Part shown: in pieces, positions 1-9,331 of the stretch
Numbering within the stretch: the stretch's first letter is position 1
How the letters are laid out: every line of letters starts with the position of its first letter
Assembly (NCBI GenBank): GCA_018062725.1
Contig: JAGORP010000019.1
Span: 1 to 25,934 of the forward strand
Source of the DNA: Flavobacterium sp.
GTDB lineage: Bacteria; Bacteroidota; Bacteroidia; Flavobacteriales; Flavobacteriaceae
Length of the DNA: 25,934 nucleotides
Direction of reading: 5' to 3'
Program-made: the position numbers and the translations under genes
The notes under the pieces: model-generated
Told to the model about the DNA's origin: nothing
What the model saw: only the letters and a program-made list of their open reading frames with translations
The model's database searches: none

Positions 1-1
1 C

Positions 2-1018
2 CTCTCGTATATCTACATTCGTGGAGAATATATGTGGGTATATAAAATTTTAGAAAGAGCTATCGCCGAAGCAAAAGCTGCCGGTTGGTTAGGAAAAAAT
101 ATATTGGGTTCAGGTTACGATTTAGAATTGTACGTTCATGTTGGTGCAGGAGCTTACATTTGTGGAGAAGAAACTGCACTTATTGAATCGTTGGAAGGAA
201 AAAGAGGAAATCCTCGTATCAAACCGCCCTTTCCAGCGGTTAAAGGATTATGGCAAAACCCTACAGTGGTGAATAATGTCGAATCTATCGCCGCTGTGCC
301 TTGGATTGTGTTAAACACCGGAGAAGAATATGCTAAAATTGGTATTGGTCGTTCTACAGGAACAAAATTGATATCGGCATCAGGACATATTAAAAATCCT
401 GGAGTATATGAAATCGAATTGGGTCTTTCTGTGGAAGAGTTCATGAATTCTGATGAGTATTTAGGCGGAATGATGAACGATCGTCCTCTAAAAGCATTAG
501 TGCCAGGAGGTTCTTCGGTGCCTATCTTGCCTGCCCATTTGATTTACAAAACAGCAGCCGGTGAAGATCGTTTGATGTCTTACGAATCTTTATCGGATGG
601 CGGATTCGCAACAGGTTCGATGTTAGGTTCAGGTGGATTTATCGTGTACAATGATACGGCTTGTATTGTTCGTAACACTTGGAATTTTGCTCGTTTCTAC
701 CACCATGAATCTTGTGGTCAATGTACGCCTTGCCGTGAAGGTACTGGTTGGTTGGAGCAAATTTTGCACCGTATCGAAAACGGTCACGGTCGTGAAGAGG
801 ATATCGAATTGTTATGGAGCATTCAATCCAAAATTGAAGGAAATACGATTTGTCCATTAGGAGATGCGGCTTCTTGGCCGGTAGCAGCCGCTATTCGTCA
901 CTTCAGAGAAGAATTTGAATACCATGTTCGTTTCCCAGAAAAAATTAAAAATAGAGAGCACTTTGTGAATGAGCCTTTTGAAAAAGTTCGTCATTTAGTC
1001 GCAAAACAAACAGTTTAA
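2..1018 (+). CDS. nuoF: NADH-quinone oxidoreductase subunit F (NuoF), 5'-truncated by window edge
   Basis: NuoF is the NADH- and FMN-binding subunit of the peripheral arm of complex I; it oxidises NADH and passes electrons to cluster N3. The frame is open from base 2, and the codons before the first ATG (base 32) encode the family run YIYIRGEY, so the gene begins upstream and the ATG is internal. About 338 codons are visible of the usual 430-450. The missing N-terminal part would hold the glycine-rich NADH/FMN loop. Counting from the ATG at 32, the conserved [13 protein letters not shown] stretch is at residues 38-50. The N3 [4Fe-4S] ligands are C228, C231 and C234 (CGQCTPC) plus C274 (TICPLGD). 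nuoG follows after 38 bases. The family assignment is certain; only the start is unknown. Confidence 0.97.
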   Translation, partial: LSYIYIRGEYMWVYKILERAIAEAKAAGWLGKNILGSGYDLELYVHVGAGAYICGEETALIESLEGKRGNPRIKPPFPAVKGLWQNPTVVNNVESIAAVPWIVLNTGEEYAKIGIGRSTGTKLISASGHIKNPGVYEIELGLSVEEFMNSDEYLGGMMNDRPLKALVPGGSSVPILPAHLIYKTAAGEDRLMSYESLSDGGFATGSMLGSGGFIVYNDTACIVRNTWNFARFYHHESCGQCTPCREGTGWLEQILHRIENGHGREEDIELLWSIQSKIEGNTICPLGDAASWPVAAAIRHFREEFEYHVRFPEKIKNREHFVNEPFEKVRHLVAKQTV

Positions 1019-1056
1019 GAATATTAAAGCTCCATAGGAGTGACATATTTATAGAT

Positions 1057-2085
1057 ATGAAAGTAACAATAGACGGTCAATCGATAGAAGTCGAACCAGG
1101 AACAACAATCCTGCAAGCTGCTCGTATGATTGGTGGAGAAGTAGTGCCACCAGCCATGTGCTATTATTCAAAATTAGAAGGAAGTGGTGGGAAATGCCGT
1201 TGCTGTTTGGTAGATGTTACCAAAGGAAGCGAGGCCGATCCAAGACCAATGCCTAAATTAGTTGCTTCTTGTGTAACGGGTTGTCAAGATGGTATGGAAG
1301 TAGCCAGCAAAGCCTCACCTAGAGTACAAGAAGCTCGTAAATCAGTAACCGAGTTTTTACTAATCAACCATCCGCTTGATTGTCCAGTTTGTGACCAAGC
1401 AGGAGAGTGTGATTTACAAAATCTAAGCTTCGAACACGGAAAATCTGAAACGCGTTTTATCGAAACCAAAAGAACATTCGAACCAGAAGATATCGGTCCG
1501 AACATTCAATTGCATATGAACCGTTGTATTTTATGCCAACGTTGTGTTCAAGTAGCCGATCAGCTAACAGATAAACGTGTGCACGGTGTAATGGATCGTG
1601 GCGATCATGCGAATATTTCGACTTGTATTTCTAAAGCCATTGATAACGAAATGTCCGGAAACATGATTGATGTGTGTCCTGTTGGTGCTTTAACCGATAA
1701 AACCTTCCGATTCAAATCGAGAGTTTGGTTTAGTAAACCTTATAATGCCCACAGAGATTGTGACAAATGTTGTGGAAAAACAACCGTTTGGATGTTCGGT
1801 AACGAAATTCAAAGGGTAACAGGACGTAAAGATGAGTACCACGAAGTGGAAGAATTCATCTGTAATACCTGCCGTTTCGATAAGAAAGATGTTAAGGATT
1901 GGACTATTGAAGGACCTCGAACGTTCGAGAAAACTTCGGTAATCAACCGAAACAACTATGCGCTTCACGCTCCAAAAGTAGAAATCAAAACAGAAGATCA
2001 AATTCTTTTGGGACGTGAGGAAGATCGTAAAAAAATTAGTATGACCAATGTTCCTCTAGAGAACACTGAAAATTCAAAACAATAA
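1057..2085 (+). CDS. nuoG: NADH-quinone oxidoreductase subunit G, short form without the C-terminal molybdopterin-like domain
   Basis: NuoG carries the electron-relay iron-sulfur clusters between NuoF and NuoI. The protein has 342 residues, against roughly 700-900 in Escherichia coli or Thermus. Visible ligand sets are: N1b [2Fe-2S] C35, C47, C50, C72; N5 H105, C109, C112, C118 (HPLDCPVCDQAGEC); N4 C157, C160, C163, C207. A start of the molybdopterin-type Fe-S domain follows (about 230-275), then the chain ends in a charged, likely flexible tail. In that domain the N7-type motif is altered: C235-x2-C238-x3-T242, where a third Cys is expected, with C269 later and extra cysteines C239 and C272. 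Truncated NuoG is, to my knowledge, usual in Flavobacteria, so the length is not a frameshift. It lies three bases before nuoH. Confidence 0.95.
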   Translation: MKVTIDGQSIEVEPGTTILQAARMIGGEVVPPAMCYYSKLEGSGGKCRCCLVDVTKGSEADPRPMPKLVASCVTGCQDGMEVASKASPRVQEARKSVTEFLLINHPLDCPVCDQAGECDLQNLSFEHGKSETRFIETKRTFEPEDIGPNIQLHMNRCILCQRCVQVADQLTDKRVHGVMDRGDHANISTCISKAIDNEMSGNMIDVCPVGALTDKTFRFKSRVWFSKPYNAHRDCDKCCGKTTVWMFGNEIQRVTGRKDEYHEVEEFICNTCRFDKKDVKDWTIEGPRTFEKTSVINRNNYALHAPKVEIKTEDQILLGREEDRKKISMTNVPLENTENSKQ

Positions 2086-2088
2086 GAA

Positions 2089-3129
2089 ATGGACAGTGCA
2101 ATTATTATAGAAAAAGGGATATTTATTACCGTAATTTTTGCGATTACAATGGTAATGGCAATGTATTCTACATGGGCAGAACGTAAAGTAGCCGCGTGGC
2201 TTCAAGATCGTGTAGGACCTAATAGAGCAGGACCATTCGGATTGTTTCAGCCGTTAGCAGATGGTTTGAAACTTTTCTCTAAAGAAGAATTCATGCCCGA
2301 CACGCCTAATAAATTTTTATTCATATTAGGACCAGCCATCTCTATGAGTATGGCATTAATTACCAGCGCAGTATTGCCATGGGGTGATTCGCTTGAAATT
2401 GCTGGCCGTACCGTAATTCTTCAGGCAACCGATATTGATGTCGCCATATTATATGTGTTTGCAGTTTTATCGACTAGTGTCTACGGAATTATGATTGGAG
2501 GTTGGGCATCCAACAATAAATACTCGTTAATGAGTGCACTTCGTGCCTCTTCTCAAATGATTTCTTATGAAGTGGCTATGGGTTTATCGATCATCGCATT
2601 AATCATGATGAGTGGGACCTTGAGTTTAAAAGAAATTGCTGCTCAACAACACGGAATAAATTGGAATATTTTCTACCAACCGGTAGGTTTTCTAATCTTT
2701 TTAGTGTGTTCTTTTGCAGAAACCAACAGAACGCCTTTCGATTTAGCAGAATGTGAAGCCGAGCTTATTGGTGGTCACCACACTGAATATTCTTCTATGA
2801 AAATGGGATTCTATTTGTTTGGGGAATATGCAGCCATGTTCATTTCGTCTGCCATTTTATCGATCCTTTATTTTGGAGCTTACAATTATCCAGGTATGGA
2901 CTGGATGGCTGAAAACGTAGGAGCAAACATAGCCAGTATCCTTGGAATTGTGGTGCTTTTTGCAAAAATCTGTTTCTTCATATTCTTTTATATGTGGATT
3001 CGTTGGACCATACCGCGTTTTAGATACGATCAATTAATGAATTTAGGTTGGAGAATGTTAATTCCGTTAGCGATTGCGAATATAGTATTGACCGGAATTA
3101 TCATAATCATAGCTGATAAATACTTATAA
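2089..3129 (+). CDS. nuoH: NADH-quinone oxidoreductase subunit H (NuoH)
   Basis: NuoH is the membrane subunit that joins the peripheral arm to the membrane arm of complex I; it forms much of the quinone chamber and the first part of the proton-translocation path. The 346-residue product is a normal length and is hydrophobic throughout, with about eight membrane segments. The first cytoplasmic loop has the family signature AERKVAAWLQDRVGPNRAG (about residues 29-47), followed by a GLFQPLADGLKLFSKEE run. A second conserved loop, FAETNRTPFDLAECEAELI, lines the quinone pocket with acidic residues. It starts three bases after the nuoG stop and ends three bases before nuoI, consistent with translational coupling in one mRNA. 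Confidence 0.97.
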   Translation: MDSAIIIEKGIFITVIFAITMVMAMYSTWAERKVAAWLQDRVGPNRAGPFGLFQPLADGLKLFSKEEFMPDTPNKFLFILGPAISMSMALITSAVLPWGDSLEIAGRTVILQATDIDVAILYVFAVLSTSVYGIMIGGWASNNKYSLMSALRASSQMISYEVAMGLSIIALIMMSGTLSLKEIAAQQHGINWNIFYQPVGFLIFLVCSFAETNRTPFDLAECEAELIGGHHTEYSSMKMGFYLFGEYAAMFISSAILSILYFGAYNYPGMDWMAENVGANIASILGIVVLFAKICFFIFFYMWIRWTIPRFRYDQLMNLGWRMLIPLAIANIVLTGIIIIIADKYL

Positions 3130-3132
3130 TAA

Positions 3133-3672
3133 ATGTCATTAGATACCATTTCATTATCAGGAAGAAAAAAAGAAGTCTCTAACAAAAAGATGAGCTTCTT
3201 AGAAAGTCTGTATATAGTTGCCATTGCGAAGGGTTTGGTTATTACCATCAAACACTTATTCCGAAGAAAGGTAACCATTAAATATCCAGAACAAAAACGT
3301 GAGTTCAGTCCGGTATATCGTGGACAACATATGTTAAAACGCGATGAATTCGGAAGAGAAAATTGTACTGCATGCGGAATGTGTGCTGTGGCTTGTCCGG
3401 CTGAAGCGATTACGATGACCGCAGCTGAACGTAAAAAAGGAGAAGAAAACTTGTACCGCGAAGAAAAATATGCGTCGGTATATGAAATCAATATGTTGCG
3501 TTGTATTTTTTGTGGGTTATGTGAAGAAGCGTGTCCCAAAGACGCCATTTACTTAACCGAATCGAAAGTGATTGTAAAATCAGCTTCGAATCGTGAAGAT
3601 TTCATTTACGGAAAAGATAAGTTGGTAATGCCTCTTGAGATGGCGATTAAAAATTCTAAATCAGTTAACTAA
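3133..3672 (+). CDS. nuoI: NADH-quinone oxidoreductase subunit I (NuoI), 2x[4Fe-4S] ferredoxin-type
   Basis: NuoI holds clusters N6a and N6b, which pass electrons from NuoG to the terminal cluster N2 in NuoB. Two ferredoxin motifs are complete: C78-x2-C81-x2-C84-x3-C88 (CTACGMCAVACP) and C124-x2-C127-x2-C130-x3-C134 (CIFCGLCEEACP). The N-terminal 50 residues contain a weakly amphipathic membrane-associating segment (about 21-45), as usual for the family. At 179 residues the length is normal. The gene follows nuoH after three bases; nuoJ begins one base after its stop. Confidence 0.97.
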   Translation: MSLDTISLSGRKKEVSNKKMSFLESLYIVAIAKGLVITIKHLFRRKVTIKYPEQKREFSPVYRGQHMLKRDEFGRENCTACGMCAVACPAEAITMTAAERKKGEENLYREEKYASVYEINMLRCIFCGLCEEACPKDAIYLTESKVIVKSASNREDFIYGKDKLVMPLEMAIKNSKSVN

Positions 3673-3673
3673 T

Positions 3674-4183
3674 ATGTCGATACTTACTATATTCTATATT
3701 TTAGCGGCTATTACTTTAGCTACAGGATTTATGACGGTTGTTAGTAAAAATCCAATTCATAGTGCGATTTATTTAGTATTATGTTTCTTTAGTGTGGCGG
3801 GTCATTATTTAATGTTTAATGCACAGTTTCTTTCTTTAGTACATATTATTGTGTATGCTGGTGCCATTATGGTTCTAATCCTTTTTACCATTATGTTAAT
3901 GAATCTCAATAAAGAAAATGAACCTAATAAAAACCTATTGTCAAAGATTTCGGCAGCTATCGCTTTCGGATTATTGGCTTTTGTGCTTTTAGCTACGTTC
4001 GTCAAAACAATGCCAATTATTGATTCTTACAAACAATCTGGTCAAGATTATCAATCGATAAAAGTATTGGGTAATGTACTACTTAATGAATACATGGTTC
4101 CTTTTGAATTTGCTTCTGTATTGTTATTAGTAGCTATGATTGGAGCCGTATTATTGTCTAAAAAATCAACTTCAATTCAGTAA
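3674..4183 (+). CDS. nuoJ: NADH-quinone oxidoreductase subunit J (NuoJ)
   Basis: NuoJ is a small antiporter-adjacent membrane subunit of complex I; its third helix takes part in coupling between the quinone site and the proton channels. The 169-residue product has about five hydrophobic segments. The family core HIIVYAGAIMVLILFTIML, with the Tyr-Ala-Gly-Ala-Ile helix, is at about 58-76. I start it at ATG 3674, one base after the nuoI stop. An in-frame ATG at 3635 would add 13 polar residues (MRWRLKILNQLTN) and overlap nuoI by 38 bases, which does not fit a NuoJ N-terminus. Its stop is one base before the nuoK start. Confidence 0.95.
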   Translation: MSILTIFYILAAITLATGFMTVVSKNPIHSAIYLVLCFFSVAGHYLMFNAQFLSLVHIIVYAGAIMVLILFTIMLMNLNKENEPNKNLLSKISAAIAFGLLAFVLLATFVKTMPIIDSYKQSGQDYQSIKVLGNVLLNEYMVPFEFASVLLLVAMIGAVLLSKKSTSIQ

Positions 4184-4184
4184 G

Positions 4185-4505
4185 ATGCAAAATATATTAG
4201 AACAAATAGGAATTGAAAATTACATATACTTATCAGTTTTGCTGTTTTGTATAGGGGCTTTCGGAGTGTTATACCGCCGAAATGCCATCATCATGTTTAT
4301 GTCTATCGAAATTATGCTGAATGCAGTGAATTTGCTTCTAGTGGCTTTTTCAACCTATCATCAAGATGCACAAGGACAAGTGTTTGTGTTTTTCTCGATG
4401 GCGGTTGCTGCGGCAGAAGTAGCGGTTGGTTTATCGATTTTGGTTTCGATTTTCAGAAATACAGGATCAATTGATATTGATAATTTAAAAAATTTAAAAG
4501 GATAA
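4185..4505 (+). CDS. nuoK: NADH-quinone oxidoreductase subunit K (NuoK)
   Basis: NuoK is an MrpC-like membrane subunit of complex I that carries membrane-embedded glutamates needed for proton pumping. The 106-residue product has three hydrophobic helices. The two family glutamates are present: E42 (MSIEIMLNAVNLL) and E78 (AAAEVAVGLSIL), matching E36 and E72 of the Escherichia coli protein. I use ATG 4185, one base after the nuoJ stop. An upstream in-frame ATG at 4140 would add 15 residues that are an out-of-frame reading of the nuoJ end and would make the protein longer than its family. nuoL follows after six bases. Confidence 0.96.
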   Translation: MQNILEQIGIENYIYLSVLLFCIGAFGVLYRRNAIIMFMSIEIMLNAVNLLLVAFSTYHQDAQGQVFVFFSMAVAAAEVAVGLSILVSIFRNTGSIDIDNLKNLKG

Positions 4506-4511
4506 ATACTA

Positions 4512-6395
4512 ATGGAAAAAAATTTAGCTTTAGTATTAGTATTAGCACCATTTTTTGGTTTCCTTGCTAATATCTTTTTTGGAAAAAAAGCAGGTAAAGG
4601 TTTTATTGGATTGCTAGGTACGCTTTCAATTTTGATTTCTTTTTTTGCAACGACTTACTTTTTTATGCAGTTGCAATCTACAGGAAAATCAATTCAAATT
4701 AATCTTTTTCCTTGGATTTCCTTAGAAAGTTTTCAAGTGAACATGTCCTTTTTATTAGATCAACTTTCTTTACTTTGGTTGTTGTTCGTAACTGGAATTG
4801 GAACTTTAATTCACATGTATTCGGTGAGCTATATGCACGACGATGAGAACATGCACAAGTTTTTTGCGTACTTAAATCTGTTTGTTTTCTTTATGATTAC
4901 ATTGGTAATGGGAAGTAACTTATTAGTGATGTTCATTGGTTGGGAAGGTGTTGGATTGTGTTCGTATTTACTTATCGGATTTTGGTATAAAAACCAAGAC
5001 TATAACGATGCGGCCAAAAAAGCGTTCATCATGAACCGTATTGGAGATTTAGGATTATTAATCGGAATCTTTATTCTGGCCTATATCTTCGGAAGTGTTG
5101 ATTATATGGTGATTGCCAGAGATATCTTTTCACAAGAATTATCTGCGACTAATACTACTTTAATAGGAGTTGCCGCGCTATGTTTGTTCATTGGAGCAAC
5201 AGGAAAATCAGCACAAATTCCTTTGTATACTTGGTTGCCAGATGCGATGGCGGGACCAACCCCTGTTTCGGCGTTAATCCACGCTGCCACGATGGTAACA
5301 GCTGGTATCTTTATGGTAACCCGTTTGAATTTTGTGTTTGATTTGGCGCCAAATGTTCAAACAATAATTGCCGTAATTGGTGCTTCAACAGCCATTGTAG
5401 CCGCAGCAATCGGATTGGTGCAAAACGACATCAAAAAAGTATTGGCCTATTCTACGGTTTCTCAATTAGGTTTAATGTTTTTAGCGTTAGGTTTGGGAGC
5501 CTATGAAGTAGCGGTTTTCCACGTAATCACACATGCGTTCTTCAAAGCGTGTTTGTTCTTGGGTTCTGGATCGGTGATTCATGCCTTACATGGGGAACAA
5601 GACATGCGAAATATGGGTGGCTTGAAAAAAGCGATGCCAATTACGTTTTGGACAATGATGATTTCAACATTAGCGATTTCCGGAATTTTTCCTTTCGCTG
5701 GTTTCTGGTCGAAAGATGAAATTTTAATGACCGCTTTCCACGGAAATACAATTCTATGGGTTGTGGGTTCTATCGCTTCCATCATGACTGCTTTTTATAT
5801 GTTTAGATTGATGTATTTAACGTTCTTCAATGATTTTAGAGGAACCGAACATCAAAAAAATCATTTGCATGAAAGTCCAGCGTTAATTACTATTCCGCTT
5901 GTAATATTAGCGATTTTGGCTGCTATTGGTGGATTGATTAGTTTGCCAGGAAACAGCTGGTTGAATCATTATTTAGCTCCATTATTCCACAAAGCACACG
6001 AAGCACATCATTTAGATGGAACGGCCTATATGTTAATGGGAATTGCTACGATTGGAGCTTTGGTTGGAATCGGGATTGCTTATTCAAAATACATCAAAAG
6101 ACAAGAAATTCCTGCTCAAGATTCCGAGATCAAAGGAATTGCAAAAGTTTTGTATAATAAGTTTTATGTGGATGAAGCGTATGAAACGTTATTCGTAAAT
6201 CCGTTACATAAATTGTCACATTTCTTTAGAAAATATATCGAAACTGCTGTTTCTGAATTTTTATTTGGTTTAGGAAAAGTAACGAATTCCATTGGAAATC
6301 AAGGAAAATTAGTGCAAAATGGAAGTGTAGGTGTGTATCTTTTCGCTTTTGTTTTGGGATTGTCTTCGATTTTAATTTATTTATTTTTAGTTTAA
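4512..6395 (+). CDS. nuoL: NADH-quinone oxidoreductase subunit L (NuoL)
   Basis: NuoL is the distal antiporter-like proton-pumping subunit of complex I and carries the long lateral helix along the membrane arm. The 627-residue product is a normal length. Visible key residues are E145 in TM5 (IGWEGVGLCSYLLIGFWY), K232 in TM7 (GATGKSAQIPLYTWLPDAM) and H257 in the TM8 region (SALIHAATMVTAG), the standard proton-path residues of the Mrp-type fold. The C-terminal part (about 490-627) has a His-rich loop (FHKAHEAHHL), then amphipathic and hydrophobic segments consistent with the lateral helix. It is followed by nuoM after 13 bases. Confidence 0.97.
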   Translation: MEKNLALVLVLAPFFGFLANIFFGKKAGKGFIGLLGTLSILISFFATTYFFMQLQSTGKSIQINLFPWISLESFQVNMSFLLDQLSLLWLLFVTGIGTLIHMYSVSYMHDDENMHKFFAYLNLFVFFMITLVMGSNLLVMFIGWEGVGLCSYLLIGFWYKNQDYNDAAKKAFIMNRIGDLGLLIGIFILAYIFGSVDYMVIARDIFSQELSATNTTLIGVAALCLFIGATGKSAQIPLYTWLPDAMAGPTPVSALIHAATMVTAGIFMVTRLNFVFDLAPNVQTIIAVIGASTAIVAAAIGLVQNDIKKVLAYSTVSQLGLMFLALGLGAYEVAVFHVITHAFFKACLFLGSGSVIHALHGEQDMRNMGGLKKAMPITFWTMMISTLAISGIFPFAGFWSKDEILMTAFHGNTILWVVGSIASIMTAFYMFRLMYLTFFNDFRGTEHQKNHLHESPALITIPLVILAILAAIGGLISLPGNSWLNHYLAPLFHKAHEAHHLDGTAYMLMGIATIGALVGIGIAYSKYIKRQEIPAQDSEIKGIAKVLYNKFYVDEAYETLFVNPLHKLSHFFRKYIETAVSEFLFGLGKVTNSIGNQGKLVQNGSVGVYLFAFVLGLSSILIYLFLV

Positions 6396-6408
6396 TACTT
6401 ACAACATA

Positions 6409-7848
6409 ATGAACGTATCTTTTATACTCATTCTTTTATTATTTGGAGCGGTAGCGACTTATTTTGCTGGAGATAAATTAGCTAAAAAAGTAGCACTTAT
6501 TTTTAGTTTGGCATCGGCAGTATTTTCAATTTATATTTTGAATTTACATAACGCCGGTATTAACCCAAGCTTTAATTCACAATGGATTACCAATCCGAAT
6601 ATATTTATTGCCTTAAAAGTAGATGGTTTGTCATTAGCGATGTTACTTTTGACGACATTTTTAACCTCAATAATTATATTTTCTTCCTTCGGAAATCAAT
6701 ACAATAACAGCAAGACATTTTATGCTTTAGTATTATTTATGTCCTTTGCCATGATTGGTACTTTTTTAAGCGCCGATGCTTTCTTATACTATATTTTTTG
6801 GGAATTAGCATTGCTTCCAATTTATTTTATTGCCTTAATTTGGGGTAATGGAGATGCAGAAGAAAGAAAAAGAGCCATTGTAAAATTCTTTGTTTTCACA
6901 CTGGCGGGTTCTTTATTTATGTTGGTAGCCTTTATTTATTTGTTCCAAAAAGCAGGTTCATTAAAAATTGAAGATTTATATGCCATTCGATTAACTTTTC
7001 AAGAGCAATTTTGGATTTTCTTAGCCTTCTTTTTAGCTTACGCAATTAAAATTCCAATTTTCCCTTTCCACACCTGGCAGGCCAACACCTATCAAAAAGC
7101 ACCGGCTGTAGGTACAATGTTGCTTTCAGGGATTATGTTAAAAATGGGATTGTACAGTGTGATTCGTTGGCAATTGCCTTTGGCACCAATGGCTGCTAAA
7201 ACGTACATGAATATTTTTATTGCCTTAAGTGTAGTAGGGGTAGTTTATGGCTCTATAGTAGCTTTGAAACAAAGAAATTTAAAAAAATTATTAGCGTATT
7301 CTTCGTTAGCCCACGTGGGATTGATTGCTGCTGGAGCCTATAGTTTGTCTATTGACGGTTTACGTGGTGCAGTTTTGCAAATGATTGCGCACGGATTTGT
7401 GGTTGTTGGTTTGTTCTTTGCCGCAGAAGTAATCGAAAGACGTTTTCAAACACAAGAAATTGCCGAAATGGGTGGAATTAGAATTCAAGATTCTAAATTT
7501 GCTTCCTTGTTTATGATCGTGATGTTAGCATCGGTTGCGTTGCCGTCAACTTTTAATTTTGTGGGTGAATTTACACTACTGTACAGTTTATATAATGTCA
7601 ATATTTGGTTTGCTATAATTGCAGGAACAACTATTATTTTAGGAGCTGTTTACATGTTGAATATGTTTAAAAAAGTAATGCTTGGCGATAAGGATTCACG
7701 TGTTTTTGCTGTAGTAACAACTCAAGAGACTATTGTTTTTGTTTTGATTATTGTAGTATTATTGTTTTTTGGATTGTTTCCAAAACCAATAACAGATTTG
7801 ATTACTCCAGCGTTAGAAGAAATTGTAACCAAAATTAATAGACTATAA
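6409..7848 (+). CDS. nuoM: NADH-quinone oxidoreductase subunit M (NuoM)
   Basis: NuoM is the middle antiporter-like proton-pumping subunit of the complex I membrane arm. The 479-residue product is hydrophobic, with roughly 13-14 segments. The conserved TM5 glutamate is E132 (FWELALLPIYF) and the TM7 lysine is K214 (AIKIPIFPFHTWQ), followed by the family stretch ANTYQKAPAVGTMLLSGIMLK. A later lysine lies in KKLLAYSSLAHVG, and the TM12 glutamate in FNFVGEF is present. All residues expected of a working pump are in place. It is separated by 54 bases from the chosen nuoN start. Confidence 0.97.
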   Translation: MNVSFILILLLFGAVATYFAGDKLAKKVALIFSLASAVFSIYILNLHNAGINPSFNSQWITNPNIFIALKVDGLSLAMLLLTTFLTSIIIFSSFGNQYNNSKTFYALVLFMSFAMIGTFLSADAFLYYIFWELALLPIYFIALIWGNGDAEERKRAIVKFFVFTLAGSLFMLVAFIYLFQKAGSLKIEDLYAIRLTFQEQFWIFLAFFLAYAIKIPIFPFHTWQANTYQKAPAVGTMLLSGIMLKMGLYSVIRWQLPLAPMAAKTYMNIFIALSVVGVVYGSIVALKQRNLKKLLAYSSLAHVGLIAAGAYSLSIDGLRGAVLQMIAHGFVVVGLFFAAEVIERRFQTQEIAEMGGIRIQDSKFASLFMIVMLASVALPSTFNFVGEFTLLYSLYNVNIWFAIIAGTTIILGAVYMLNMFKKVMLGDKDSRVFAVVTTQETIVFVLIIVVLLFFGLFPKPITDLITPALEEIVTKINRL

Positions 7849-7902
7849 TTTAGATATAATTTGAAGTGGATTTTACTCCCTTTAAATAACAAATTTTATA
7901 AA

Positions 7903-9276
7903 ATGAATACATTAATAGCGATATCGGGATTAGGAGTACTTTGTTTACTTATGGAAATGTTCAATGTCAGAAAAGGCATTGTACCCATCACTATTTTAGG
8001 ATTGTTGGTGATTTTAGGCTTTAACATTTCAGAATTTAATCCAATTAACAGAACGTTCTTTAACAATATGATGTTTGTGAACAAGTTTTCTGTGGCTTTT
8101 TCAAGCTTGTTCATTGTAATTACTATTGTTTTAGTAGCAATGAGTCGTGAATTTTACAAAGATAGAATCCCTAATATCTCCGATTTTGTGGCTATTAAAG
8201 TTTTTATGCTTGCTGGAGGTGTTGCGATGGTTTCTTTTGGAAATTTAGCCATGTTCTTTTTAGGAATTGAAGTCTTGTCTATTGCATTATATATTTTAGC
8301 AGCAAGTAACCGATTAAACTTAAGAAGTAACGAAGCCGGTATGAAATACTTTCTAATGGGCTCTTTTGCTTCAGGTATTATTTTATTTGGAATTGCGCTT
8401 ATTTATGGTGCGACAGGAAGTTTTGATTTGATCGCTATTTATCAAAAAATAAACACGGAAGCATACCCGCAGTGGTACAATATTGGTGTTTTAATGGTTG
8501 TTATAGGGATGTTGTTTAAAGTAGCAGCAGTTCCTTTTCATTTTTGGGCTCCCGATGTTTATGAAGGGGCTCCAATATTAACTACTACAACCATGAGTAC
8601 TCTAGCCAAAGTAATTGCGGTTGCTACGTTATATAAATTGGTGACCATTTTGGTTCCAAGCCAAACGTATACGTTTCAAATGATAATTGTTGTGGTAGCG
8701 ATGGCTTCTATGTTGCTTGGTAATATTATGGCTTTACGTCAAAACAATGTAAAGCGTATGTTGGCCTTTTCTGGGATTTCACATGCAGGTTTTATGATCA
8801 TGACGTTGTTGGTTTCTAACAATTCGGGTGACATATTATTTTATTACGCAACTTCTTATGCAGTAGCTGGTTTAGCTGTTTTTTCCGTTATTTTGTATGT
8901 TATGAAAGATAAAGAAAAAGAAAACATTGACACTTTTTACGGGTTTGGAAAAACCCATCCTTTGTTAACCGCTGTAATAACTACTTCATTATTATCCATG
9001 GCCGGTATTCCAATTTTGTCTGGTTTCTTTGCTAAATTCTTTTTGCTCAATCAAGTCATGCAAACCGGTTGGATTGTGTTAGTAATTGTCGCTATTATAA
9101 GTTCAATTGTTAGTGTGGGTTACTATTTTAAAATCATTTTAGCCATGTATGGAAAGAACAGTGAGCAATCATTCCCATCAATTCCTTTGGTTTATAAGAT
9201 TGTTGCGGTTTTATTATTGGCCGCAAACATTATTATTGGTTTGATGCCAAATTTAGTTTTGAATATGATAAGTTAG
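7903..9276 (+). CDS. nuoN: NADH-quinone oxidoreductase subunit N (NuoN)
   Basis: NuoN is the antiporter-like proton-pumping subunit nearest the quinone module of complex I and the last gene of this operon. The 457-residue product keeps the TM5 glutamate E123 (LGIEVLSIALYIL) and TM7 lysine K206 (MLFKVAAVPFHFW), then PDVYEGAP and the VKRMLAFSGISHAGF segment. I start at ATG 7903, where the product begins MNTLIAISGLGVLCLL, a hydrophobic helix typical of flavobacterial NuoN. An in-frame TTG at 7861 would add 14 residues (MKWILLPLNNKFYK) but is a weaker start. A rho-independent terminator begins 21 bases after the stop. Confidence 0.95.
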   Translation: MNTLIAISGLGVLCLLMEMFNVRKGIVPITILGLLVILGFNISEFNPINRTFFNNMMFVNKFSVAFSSLFIVITIVLVAMSREFYKDRIPNISDFVAIKVFMLAGGVAMVSFGNLAMFFLGIEVLSIALYILAASNRLNLRSNEAGMKYFLMGSFASGIILFGIALIYGATGSFDLIAIYQKINTEAYPQWYNIGVLMVVIGMLFKVAAVPFHFWAPDVYEGAPILTTTTMSTLAKVIAVATLYKLVTILVPSQTYTFQMIIVVVAMASMLLGNIMALRQNNVKRMLAFSGISHAGFMIMTLLVSNNSGDILFYYATSYAVAGLAVFSVILYVMKDKEKENIDTFYGFGKTHPLLTAVITTSLLSMAGIPILSGFFAKFFLLNQVMQTGWIVLVIVAIISSIVSVGYYFKIILAMYGKNSEQSFPSIPLVYKIVAVLLLAANIIIGLMPNLVLNMIS

Positions 9277-9297
9277 AAATATAATTTGACTAGTTTT

Positions 9298-9331
9298 AAA
9301 AAAAAGGTTCGGTTTATACGAGCCTTTTTTT
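9298..9331 (+). terminator. rho-independent terminator of the nuo operon
   Basis: A run of eight A (9298-9305), the arm GGTTCG, a loop TTTATA-like, the arm CGAGCC and then seven T (9325-9331). The arms AAAAAAAGGTTCG and CGAGCCTTTTTTT pair with one G-U wobble. It lies 21 bases after the nuoN stop and ends the complex I transcript. Confidence 0.9.

Noticed and set aside
3030..3548. A 172-codon open frame on the - strand
   Set aside because: It is antisense to the end of nuoH and most of nuoI, both of which carry clear family motifs.
3635..3673. Upstream start for nuoJ overlapping nuoI
   Set aside because: It adds a polar segment not expected in NuoJ; the ATG at 3674, one base after the nuoI stop, fits the family.
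4247..4474. A 75-codon + frame within nuoK
   Set aside because: A frame-shifted reading of nuoK, whose own frame has the conserved glutamates.
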